Below, one piece after another: positions 1 to 6,636 of a stretch of 11,013 bases of DNA. Under the pieces are notes generated by a model, which was given only the letters and a program-made list of their open reading frames with translations, ran no database searches and was not told the origin of the DNA. The stretch's first letter is position 1; each line of letters begins with the position of its first letter. The stretch spans positions 1 to 11,013 of the forward strand of contig JADLGZ010000185.1 of the NCBI GenBank assembly GCA_020849075.1, given 5' to 3'. Position numbers and translations under genes: made by a program. The stretch comes from Fimbriimonadaceae bacterium. GTDB taxonomy: Bacteria; Armatimonadota; Fimbriimonadia; Fimbriimonadales; Fimbriimonadaceae.

Positions 1-1134
1 GAAGACTTAGGCAAGGCGATTCAGAAGGTGTCGTCCGGATTCTTGGACAACCGAGTTTTGGTAACGGAGATGACCACCAAAGAGAGTGCCCCCTTGCTCC
101 GTCCGACACGGGCCAACATCATGCGGTGGTTTGACGAAGTTGGAAAGAAAGCCACCAGCAGTGACATTGTGATGGTGTTCTTTGCCGGCCATGGTATGGA
201 TAAGGTTGGATCGAAGTCGGGCTACTTCTTCCTTACCTCGGAGGCCGACCCAATGGCGCTAACCGATGCCAACGTTGGCAATGTAAGTATCTCTGGCGAA
301 GACCTGGAAGCAAAGCTTCGGGCCATGCCGGCTAACAAGCAAATCGTCATCCTCGACACATGCCACTCAGGAGCCGCAGCAACGAATCTCGTTGGATCAG
401 ATCGAAGCGTCAGCGGAGACTATCAGCGGGCATGGGACTCCATTCGACAAGCGACCGGCACCTGGATGCTTGCTGGTGCCGCCGCGGATCAATTGAGCTA
501 CGAGAGCCCAAACGTTGACCACGGAATGTTAACCTATGCCCTCCTCGAGGCAATTGATAAGGCGAGTTCCGATGGGTTACGTCCGGGCCAATCGGGCGAG
601 TTGTTCGTGGATGTTGAGCGATGGCTGACCTATGCCGCCAACCGGGTCGAGTCTCTCAAGAACGAAGTGGGGCTACCCGGTATCCAGCGCCCGCTGTTCA
701 AGCGAGCCGCTGGCGGTACGTCGTTCGACATTGGAGTGCTTAACGAAAAGGATCGGGGTGCCTTGGGGTTGAAGCCACCCTTACCGGTAGTTATTGTTGG
801 CCCATTCGAGCTTGAGCAGGAAGATCCCGAGACCCTTGAGGACGCGTTACGGGACGAACTCGGCGATTCAACCAAGATCAAGGCATGGACTGATATCGCC
901 AAGCACCCTAATGTCTATCGCGTCGCCGGTGACTACACCATTGATGGACTGCAGGTAAAAGTAAAGCTGTATATCCAAAGATTTGATGGGACTCAAAAGC
1001 GCACTACTCTCAAGACCCTGGAAATCACGGGTGTGCGAGGCAAGCCACGAAACTTAGCCCAAGCTCTGCGCTCAGCGATAGAGAACGAAATCTTGAGCCT
1101 AGAGTCTGCTAGAAACGCTCCGGACAAGCCATAA
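1..1134 (+). CDS. Caspase-like (peptidase C14) protein, 5' end outside window
   Basis: Likely a cysteine peptidase of the bacterial metacaspase/orthocaspase type (clan CD), which cleaves after basic or acidic residues in regulatory roles. Counting from the in-frame GTG at 28, the histidine of the FFAGHG motif is residue 55 and the nucleophile cysteine of ILDTCHSG is residue 112; both dyad residues are present. The caspase domain runs to about residue 230. The frame is open back to base 1 (EDLGKAIQK precedes the GTG), so the true start and any N-terminal partner domain lie outside the window. About 130 residues follow the catalytic domain: a VVIVGPF strand, an acidic helix, then a GDYTIDGLQVKVKLYIQ hairpin and a final helix. 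This part loosely recalls the TolB-N/FlgO-like fold found in bacterial signalling proteins, which is inference only. EF-P starts 16 bases downstream but appears to have its own promoter. The substrate is unknown. Confidence 0.85.
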   Translation, partial: EDLGKAIQKVSSGFLDNRVLVTEMTTKESAPLLRPTRANIMRWFDEVGKKATSSDIVMVFFAGHGMDKVGSKSGYFFLTSEADPMALTDANVGNVSISGEDLEAKLRAMPANKQIVILDTCHSGAAATNLVGSDRSVSGDYQRAWDSIRQATGTWMLAGAAADQLSYESPNVDHGMLTYALLEAIDKASSDGLRPGQSGELFVDVERWLTYAANRVESLKNEVGLPGIQRPLFKRAAGGTSFDIGVLNEKDRGALGLKPPLPVVIVGPFELEQEDPETLEDALRDELGDSTKIKAWTDIAKHPNVYRVAGDYTIDGLQVKVKLYIQRFDGTQKRTTLKTLEITGVRGKPRNLAQALRSAIENEILSLESARNAPDKP

Positions 1135-1138
1135 CAAG

Positions 1139-1144
1139 TACAAT
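1139..1144 (+). promoter_or_regulatory. Candidate -10 box (TACAAT) before efp
   Basis: TACAAT matches the sigma-70 -10 consensus at five of six positions. It ends six bases before the GTG start of EF-P, so transcription would begin at or within a base or two of the start codon and give a leaderless message. No convincing -35 hexamer is seen 16-18 bases upstream. There is no purine-rich Shine-Dalgarno site between the box and the GTG (the spacer is CTGGGC). Confidence 0.45.
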
Positions 1145-1150
1145 CTGGGC

Positions 1151-1723
1151 GTGGCAGATACTAGCGATTTCAGGAATGGTTTGGCCTTCAATATGGAAGG
1201 CGAAACCTATATCATCTTGGAGTTCCAACATGTGAAACCGGGGAAGGGGGGCGCATTTGTTCGAACGAAGCTGAAGCGCATCAAGAATGGTTCAACTATT
1301 GAGAAGACCTTTCGCTCGGGTGAAAAGGTAGATGATGTCTACCTAGACAAGCGCGAGCTCTCATTCTTGTATGTCAACCAAGGTGACAATGAGGCCGTCC
1401 TGATGGACTTAGAGACATACGATCAGGTCCATGTCTCGATGGAAACCCTTGGCGACGGGAGCCAATTCTTGAAGGAAGAATCCAAGATCATTGGACTTTC
1501 GGTGGATGACCAATTCTTAACCTTTGAACTTCCGAACTTTGTGGAGCTTCAAATCGTCGAGGCAGAACCGGGAATCCGTGGCGACACTGCCAGCGGCTCC
1601 AGTAAAGGAGCTACCGTTGAGACAGGCGCGAAGGTACAGGTTCCCTACCATATCAACGAAGGGGATACGATCAAGCTGGATACTCGCACCGGGGCCTATA
1701 TCGAGCGCGTCAACAAGAAGTAG
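1151..1723 (+). CDS. efp: Translation elongation factor P
   Basis: EF-P binds stalled ribosomes between the P and E sites and rescues peptide-bond formation at polyproline stretches. The 190-residue length is typical. The N-terminal KOW-like domain carries the hallmark FQHVKPGKGGAFVRTKL loop, whose tip lysine is residue 32, the position that is post-translationally modified in many bacteria (lysylation, rhamnosylation of Arg or aminopentanol attachment, depending on lineage). Lysine, not arginine, is at the tip, so the EarP/rhamnose route is unlikely here; no modifying enzyme is in the window. The middle OB domain and the C-terminal OB domain (GDTASGSSKGATVETG, then VPYHINEGDTIKLDTRTG) are complete. 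The start is GTG, chosen because MADTSDFRNGL aligns with the usual family N-terminus. It begins a compact operon; the next gene starts 3 bases after its stop. Confidence 0.97.
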   Translation: MADTSDFRNGLAFNMEGETYIILEFQHVKPGKGGAFVRTKLKRIKNGSTIEKTFRSGEKVDDVYLDKRELSFLYVNQGDNEAVLMDLETYDQVHVSMETLGDGSQFLKEESKIIGLSVDDQFLTFELPNFVELQIVEAEPGIRGDTASGSSKGATVETGAKVQVPYHINEGDTIKLDTRTGAYIERVNKK

Positions 1724-1726
1724 CCA

Positions 1727-2788
1727 ATGCAAAGGAACAGGGACGTCGAAGACTTCGTAGCTGGGCTTCAAGACCAAGTCTCGCGGTTAATGGTAACGGC
1801 GGGGGCCATTGGAACGGCCATTGGCGCTGGGTTCTTGTTCTACTACTTCTTCACGTTCTCCGCTGCCAATCCCGCCAACGTTTCCCAGGCTCACCAACTG
1901 ATCGGATCATTCACCTTGTGGGGCGGCATCGCGGCCATGATCCTTGCCGTCGGCCTCTCCATCATATGGTGGGGAGAAGATATTCTCAGCATTATTCTTC
2001 TTTTGGCCTCTGGCGCCTTGTACCTCTCGCCTGTGTACTTGCCGATGATGGCGGGGAATCAGATCTCGCCCGTTGGAGTGGCATCCATGAACGGCCTCCA
2101 GCAAATCGGCGGCATGATGGGGATTGTCGCGATCTTGGTTACGGTCATTGATGTCGGGGGGCGAATGCGTACCCGCCTCGCTCACGGATCGAAGGCAGAC
2201 ACCCTGAAGTATGGCAAGGGCGTCAAGGAGGAGCCTGATCGTCAGAACGTCTTTCTTGGCAAGTGTTGGCAACTCCCTTATTGCCGCAAATTTGTGCGCG
2301 AAAAGTGCCCCATCTACCACGCGAAGCGGACTTGTTGGAAGGAACGAGTGGGATGCATGTGTGAGGAAAAGGTTATCCAAAACGCCATGACCGGTAACGT
2401 TATGATCCCCAAGGATGCGCTTAGCGCCGCGAAGTACATCCCCTATAACGATAAGCTCCCGATGGAGTTCAAGATTGAGCGTTGCCGCAGCTGCGTGATC
2501 TACAACGAGCACCAACGTCAAAAGTACAAAGTTGTCCTGCCCGCTACGATGGCCGTGATGGCTGGGATATGGATTGTTGCTCGTGAGCCCATGAAGGATG
2601 TTTTACAGACCGTACTGAATACATCCGACAAGTTTCTTGGCCAAGCCACCCTTGGCGGAAGGAAGAGCGTCACCGACCCTGTACACCTTGCGGCCTTCCG
2701 AGAACTTCTGGTCATTCTCATCATGATCATGATTCTCGCCTACTTGATGAAACTCATTGAGTACTTATTGTTTAAACTCAAAGTGTGA
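1727..2788 (+). CDS. Six-helix membrane protein with cytoplasmic two-CW-like cysteine domain
   Basis: The function is unknown. The 353-residue protein has hydrophobic segments at about 22-42, 57-81, 84-104, 122-141, 268-286 and 325-347. A soluble block (about 145-265) lies between helices four and five; the basic GGRMRTRLAHGSK after helix four places it in the cytoplasm. This block holds eight cysteines (180, 186, 194, 203, 210, 212, 253, 256) in the order CW..., PYC, KCPIY, TCW, GCMC and RCRSC. That order resembles the two-CW domain known from bacterial signalling proteins, where a CWxxxxC, CPxY, CW, C and CxxC series is thought to bind metal or another cofactor. The start is the ATG 3 bases after the EF-P stop, and the stop TGA shares a base with the purE ATG, so translation is probably coupled. 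No transporter or enzyme family is recognised in the membrane part. A redox- or metal-sensing role is possible but inferred. Confidence 0.8.
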   Translation: MQRNRDVEDFVAGLQDQVSRLMVTAGAIGTAIGAGFLFYYFFTFSAANPANVSQAHQLIGSFTLWGGIAAMILAVGLSIIWWGEDILSIILLLASGALYLSPVYLPMMAGNQISPVGVASMNGLQQIGGMMGIVAILVTVIDVGGRMRTRLAHGSKADTLKYGKGVKEEPDRQNVFLGKCWQLPYCRKFVREKCPIYHAKRTCWKERVGCMCEEKVIQNAMTGNVMIPKDALSAAKYIPYNDKLPMEFKIERCRSCVIYNEHQRQKYKVVLPATMAVMAGIWIVAREPMKDVLQTVLNTSDKFLGQATLGGRKSVTDPVHLAAFRELLVILIMIMILAYLMKLIEYLLFKLKV

Positions 2789-3282
2789 TGGTCCTTGTTG
2801 GCGTGATCATGGGGAGTGAAAGCGACTTGCCTACGATGCAGGCGGCTATTGACATCCTTGATTCGTTTGGAGTGGCCACCGAAATCGAGGTTGTCAGTGC
2901 CCACCGCACACCCCGGCGAATGGTGGAGTATGCGGAAACGGCGCGAGGGCGCGGCCTAAAAGTGATCATCGCCGGTGCGGGGGGGGCGGCCCATCTACCC
3001 GGAATGACCGCCAGCTTCACAACTTTGCCCGTGATCGGTGTTCCGATCAACACGCGTGCACTTGAGGGCAAGGACTCCCTCCTCAGCATTTTGCAAATGC
3101 CGGGAGGCATTCCGGTCGCCACAGTTGCTATTGGGAATGCGCTTAACGCCGGCCTGCTTGCCGTCCAAATCTTGGCGTTGGGCGACGAGAGCTTGGGCCA
3201 AAAGCTCAGGGAGTATCGAGATGGGTTGGAGAAAAAGGTCGCCGAAATGAACACCCGAGTCGCGAGGCGCACCAACCCATGA
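2788..3282 (+). CDS. purE: N5-carboxyaminoimidazole ribonucleotide mutase, class I PurE
   Basis: In de novo purine synthesis class I PurE converts N5-CAIR to CAIR, after PurK has carboxylated AIR. Signature blocks are all present: GSESDLP (residues 9-15), SAHRTP (37-42, with the catalytic His at 39), the phosphate-binding GAGGAAHLPGM (63-73), and LLSILQMPGGIPVATVAIG (98-116). GGAAHLPGM is the class I form; class II enzymes, which act directly on AIR and CO2, differ here. The 164-residue length is normal. I chose the ATG at 2788, which overlaps the upstream stop as TGATG; an in-frame GTG at 2785 would add one residue. Its own stop overlaps the next ATG as ATGA. No purK lies beside it, so PurK must be encoded elsewhere. 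A run of eight G lies in the codons for GAGGA. Confidence 0.96.
   Translation: MVLVGVIMGSESDLPTMQAAIDILDSFGVATEIEVVSAHRTPRRMVEYAETARGRGLKVIIAGAGGAAHLPGMTASFTTLPVIGVPINTRALEGKDSLLSILQMPGGIPVATVAIGNALNAGLLAVQILALGDESLGQKLREYRDGLEKKVAEMNTRVARRTNP
2979..2986 (+). repeat. Run of eight G inside purE
   Basis: Eight consecutive G fall in the codons for the conserved AGAGGAA loop of PurE. The reading frame through it is intact and gives the expected family sequence, so the length is right as shown. Such tracts are prone to slippage and sequencing error. Confidence 0.8.
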
Positions 3283-5216
3283 AGTTTATTGTCGAGCGAC
3301 TGCAATTTATCCTGACGACGCTTTGCGGCTTGTTCCTCGGCATCATGTTTCTCAGCATGATTCCCGGCTGGCCAATCGGCACTCCGGGGCAATGGGCCAT
3401 CCCAAGTGTCGCTTGCGGCGCCTACTACGCGATTGGGGCGGCTTGGCGATCGTTGAGGCAGAAGAGCCTTGATGTCAACACCCTGATGCTTATCGCCGCG
3501 GTTGGCTCTGTCGTGGTGGGTCGAATCGAAGACGCGGCCGTGTTGCTCTTCCTATTCAGCTTGGGCAGCGCTCTGGAATCCATGACCATGGGTAAGACTC
3601 AAAGCGCGATTGAGGCGTTGGTCCGCTTAAGGCCGGACCAAGCGATCCTCGTGGTCGCTGGTGGGGATCGAGAGGTTAAAGTGGAGGACCTGAAGATCGG
3701 TGATCAAGTTCGGGTGCTACCGTTTGAACCGATTCCGACAGATGGGCGGTTGGTCACCACCAGTGCGGGGATTGATGAGTCAGCCCTGACTGGTGAGAGC
3801 GCAACGGTTGCCAAGTCTGCCGGTGACGACCTGATGGCGGGGACACAAAACCTAGACTCAATGCTAGTTATGGAAGTCACTCGCCCGGTCGGCGATTCCA
3901 GCCTCGACAAGATTGTTGCCCTCGTCCAAGAGGCTCAAGAGAATCAGGCGTCAGGCGAGCGCATTAGTGCTTGGCTCGGACAGACGTATACATTGTTCGT
4001 AATCGTAGCTTTCCTTGTTTCGTTCGGCATCAGGGTGGGTCTCGGGCACCCGCTACAAGAAGCATTTTATGCATCACTTGTCTTGCTTGTCGCCCTCTCC
4101 CCTTGTGCCCTAGTCATTAGCTCTCCGGCCGCCGCCCTCTCTGCATTGGCGTTCGCCGCCCGGAAGGGGGCTCTGATCAGGGGCGGACAGGTGCTTGAAA
4201 AAGCCGGTCATGTTACGTTGGTGGCCATGGACAAGACAGGAACCCTTACTCAAGGCCGCCCCCAAGTAGGCGAAGTGTGCGTGGGCTCGCCAGTTTTGGT
4301 ATCAGCTGGGGGTCCAAGTTGTGCTGGAATTTTTTGCTGGCACCCAAGCGAAGAGTTGAAGGGGGACACACGGCAAGCCCTGAGGCTTGCCGCTGCAGCC
4401 GAAGCCCATAGCACTCATCCGATTGCCGAGGCCATCGTGGGCCAAGCCAGTGCCTTGGGGCTTGATATTCCAGAAGCCACAAGCCACCAAGCTCATGCAG
4501 GATTGGGAGTGGAAACTCAGATTGAAGGCAAGACCGTCCGGATAGGGCAATTGAAGTTCTTTGAGTCCGACGAAATGCCGCTTGATTTTGAAGACCATGT
4601 CAACGAAATCCGCGACCGGGGCATGACCGCCGCCTTGATGAATGCCGATGGCCGATGGGCAGCAGTCGGATTGCGAGATGCCGTACGGCCAGAGTCGAGG
4701 CAATTGGTATCAGACCTCCGCGCGATAGGCTTGAACAAGCTCACTATGCTAACGGGCGATAATGAGGGGACCGCAAAAGCGGTCGCCCAACAAGTCGGTA
4801 TCACAGACGTGCGAAGCGGGCTCATGCCGCAGGACAAACTCCGTTTTGCCGAAGAATGGAAGGCCCAAGGTGAACATGTCTTGATGGTCGGTGATGGGGT
4901 CAACGACGCACCTGCACTTACCGCGGCAGATATCGGAATTGCGATGGGAAGCCTAGGTAGCGAGGCCGCCTTGCGAGCCGCTGATATTGTATTGGTCCAA
5001 GATCGAATCCAGTTCATTCCAACGATCATTAAGCTCGGTCGCATGACGAATGCGATCATTCGAGCAAACTTGATTTTCGCCGCGGGGATCGTGATTGCCT
5101 TGGTCCTTGCATCCTTTATTATTGAACTCCCATTGCCCATCGCCGTGGTTGGGCATGAAGGCTCCACGGTATTGGTTATCCTGAACGGGCTTCGGCTACT
5201 AAGGGGCCCGAAATAG
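3279..5216 (+). CDS. P1B-4-type heavy-metal-exporting P-type ATPase
   Basis: An inner-membrane pump that uses ATP to expel a transition metal. All P-type landmarks are present: TGES in the actuator domain (171-174), phosphorylation site DKTGTLT with Asp318, HP in the nucleotide domain (380-381), MLTGDN (490-495) and GDGVNDAP (538-545). The ion-site motifs place it in subgroup P1B-4: SPC (274-276) in the helix before the phosphorylation domain and HEGST (626-630) in the last helix region. P1B-4 members (CtpD, CoaT, PfeT, FrvA) export Co(II) and/or Fe(II), some Zn(II). There is no N-terminal heavy-metal-associated domain, usual for this subgroup. At 645 residues the length is normal, but the segment after GRPQVGEVCVG (about 338-362) looks like an insert with Cys348, Cys353 and His355. 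The ATG overlaps the purE stop as ATGA, so the gene is last in the operon. Specific metal not determinable; iron or cobalt is most likely. Confidence 0.92.
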   Translation: MKFIVERLQFILTTLCGLFLGIMFLSMIPGWPIGTPGQWAIPSVACGAYYAIGAAWRSLRQKSLDVNTLMLIAAVGSVVVGRIEDAAVLLFLFSLGSALESMTMGKTQSAIEALVRLRPDQAILVVAGGDREVKVEDLKIGDQVRVLPFEPIPTDGRLVTTSAGIDESALTGESATVAKSAGDDLMAGTQNLDSMLVMEVTRPVGDSSLDKIVALVQEAQENQASGERISAWLGQTYTLFVIVAFLVSFGIRVGLGHPLQEAFYASLVLLVALSPCALVISSPAAALSALAFAARKGALIRGGQVLEKAGHVTLVAMDKTGTLTQGRPQVGEVCVGSPVLVSAGGPSCAGIFCWHPSEELKGDTRQALRLAAAAEAHSTHPIAEAIVGQASALGLDIPEATSHQAHAGLGVETQIEGKTVRIGQLKFFESDEMPLDFEDHVNEIRDRGMTAALMNADGRWAAVGLRDAVRPESRQLVSDLRAIGLNKLTMLTGDNEGTAKAVAQQVGITDVRSGLMPQDKLRFAEEWKAQGEHVLMVGDGVNDAPALTAADIGIAMGSLGSEAALRAADIVLVQDRIQFIPTIIKLGRMTNAIIRANLIFAAGIVIALVLASFIIELPLPIAVVGHEGSTVLVILNGLRLLRGPK

Positions 5217-5277
5217 CGTTAGAATTAGCACTATAAAGCTTAAGTAACTAGGTAGGTTCGCCGAATATTAATCCCAT
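5217..5277 (+). promoter_or_regulatory. AT-rich intergenic promoter region
   Basis: This 61-base gap is clearly more AT-rich than the flanking genes. It contains TATAAA at 5232-5237 and TATTAA at 5266-5271. The second box ends six bases before the ATG at 5278, the same spacing as the TACAAT box before efp, so a leaderless start is possible. No clear -35, operator palindrome or rho-independent terminator is seen. The purine-rich AGGTAGG near 5250 is too far from the ATG to be a ribosome binding site. Confidence 0.4.
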
Positions 5278-6636
5278 ATGAATCCTGCACAGCAGATTTC
5301 TCGGGGGGACCTGACATCGTGCTCATCCGTCTCATTTGAGCAGCTTCATGCCAAGGTTAAGGACCGAAGGGCTATCGTGGGCGTCGTTGGCCTTGGATAC
5401 GTTGGCTTGCCTTTTGCCGTGCAAGTGGCAAGGTCCGGATTCGACACCGTAGGGCTCGACATCTCCCGCGAGAAGACGATTGCCGTAAACCAAGGGGAAA
5501 GCTACATCGGCGACGTCTCGAACTCAGACTTGCAGCAAGCGATTCAGGATCATGGGCTCTTCGCCACCGACCACTTCGGCGCCCTAGCGGACTGCGATGT
5601 CATTGTCGTCGCCGTTCCCACGCCCCTGACCAAAAACCTTACACCCGATCTTCGGGCAATCGAAGCGGCAACCCGTGAGATTGCAAATAACTTGCGACCA
5701 GGGCAACTCATTACCCTAGAGTCCACCACATTCCCCGGTACCACCGAGGAGGTCATGCAGACCATTCTAGAGAGCACCGGGTTGCGAGTCGAGCAGGACT
5801 TCTTTCTGGCCCACTCGCCCGAACGGGTTGACCCTGGGAACCACCAATTCAACACAAAGAACACAAACAAGGTCGTTGGTGGTGTTGGGCCGCTGTCTGG
5901 CGAACTTGCCGCCCTCTTCTATTCCAGTACGGTTGACCACACCGTCAGCGTGAGTAGTGCCCGTGCTGCCGAACTCGTGAAGGTCTACGAGAACATTTTC
6001 CGTTCGGTCAACGTTGCCCTCGTCAATGAGCTTTCCCAGCTATGCGACAGGATGGATATCAATGTGTGGGAAGTCCTAGATGCGGCATTCACGAAGCCGT
6101 TCGGTATCATGCCGTTCTACCCTGGCCCGGGCGTCGGTGGGCACTGCATCCCGCTGGACCCTCATTATCTTGAGTTCAAGGCCCGGGAATACAATTTCCA
6201 AACTCGTTTTGTAACTTTGGCTGGGGAAATTAATCGCTCCATGCCGAAGTTTGTTGTTGACAAGGCTGCTCGCCTTCTCAGCAATGAAGGCGTAGCTCTA
6301 TCTAGGGCGAGAGTACTTGTCTTGGGCGTTGCCTACAAACCCGACATTGATGACTCACGTGAGTCGCCAGCGATACATATTCTTCGGCTTTTGCAAGATT
6401 CTGGAGCCGAAATTTTTTACCATGATCCCTACGTCCGAGGGGTTGACGAGGAGGGTGTCACGATGTTATCGTCTGACCTCAGTGCTGATCTGTTGAGTTC
6501 GTGCGACCTCGTCATCGGCGCAACTGCCCATGCTTGCACCGATATTGAATGGGTGGTTGAGCACTCGCGCCAATTCCTTGACACCCGGAACATGACCCGC
6601 CACCTAGGAACGCGCTCCAACGTCACCCTCCTCTGA
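5278..6636 (+). CDS. UDP-sugar 6-dehydrogenase, WbpA/WecC type
   Basis: An NAD-dependent enzyme that oxidises C6 of a UDP-N-acetylhexosamine to the uronic acid in two steps, supplying surface polysaccharide synthesis. Domain order: Rossmann fold with VGLGYVGLP (37-45), VPTPLT (113-118), SPER with Glu182, the central dimerisation domain with AELVKVYENIFRSVN (Lys235 and Asn239), the catalytic Cys290 in GVGGHCIPLDP, then the C-terminal UDP-binding domain with YKPDIDDSRESPA (353-365). The TKPFGIMPFYPGPG text before the cysteine fits the UDP-GlcNAc/UDP-ManNAc group (COG0677) better than UDP-glucose dehydrogenases. The length of 452 is slightly long because about 17 unaligned residues precede the family start; no other usable start exists there. 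No glycosyltransferase or epimerase neighbour lies in the window, so the substrate is not settled. Its last 33 bases overlap the oppositely oriented gene downstream. Confidence 0.93.
   Translation: MNPAQQISRGDLTSCSSVSFEQLHAKVKDRRAIVGVVGLGYVGLPFAVQVARSGFDTVGLDISREKTIAVNQGESYIGDVSNSDLQQAIQDHGLFATDHFGALADCDVIVVAVPTPLTKNLTPDLRAIEAATREIANNLRPGQLITLESTTFPGTTEEVMQTILESTGLRVEQDFFLAHSPERVDPGNHQFNTKNTNKVVGGVGPLSGELAALFYSSTVDHTVSVSSARAAELVKVYENIFRSVNVALVNELSQLCDRMDINVWEVLDAAFTKPFGIMPFYPGPGVGGHCIPLDPHYLEFKAREYNFQTRFVTLAGEINRSMPKFVVDKAARLLSNEGVALSRARVLVLGVAYKPDIDDSRESPAIHILRLLQDSGAEIFYHDPYVRGVDEEGVTMLSSDLSADLLSSCDLVIGATAHACTDIEWVVEHSRQFLDTRNMTRHLGTRSNVTLL

Noticed and set aside
1907..2521. Antisense open frame of about 204 codons opposite the two-CW gene
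   Set aside because: Composition (many His, Arg and Leu, no recognisable motif) is that of a shadow frame, and the plus strand carries a coherent membrane protein with a conserved cysteine pattern.
2778..3392. Antisense open frame of about 204 codons across purE and the start of the ATPase
   Set aside because: It spans two well-supported plus-strand genes and shows no family motif.
4517..5167. Antisense open frame of about 216 codons opposite the ATPase
   Set aside because: It lies wholly opposite the strongly conserved P and M domains, and its Ser/Arg/Pro-rich translation looks like a codon shadow.
5186..5210. CGGGC/GCCCG inverted repeat at the end of the ATPase as a terminator
   Set aside because: Only five pairs with a 15-base loop, inside the coding sequence, and no T run follows.
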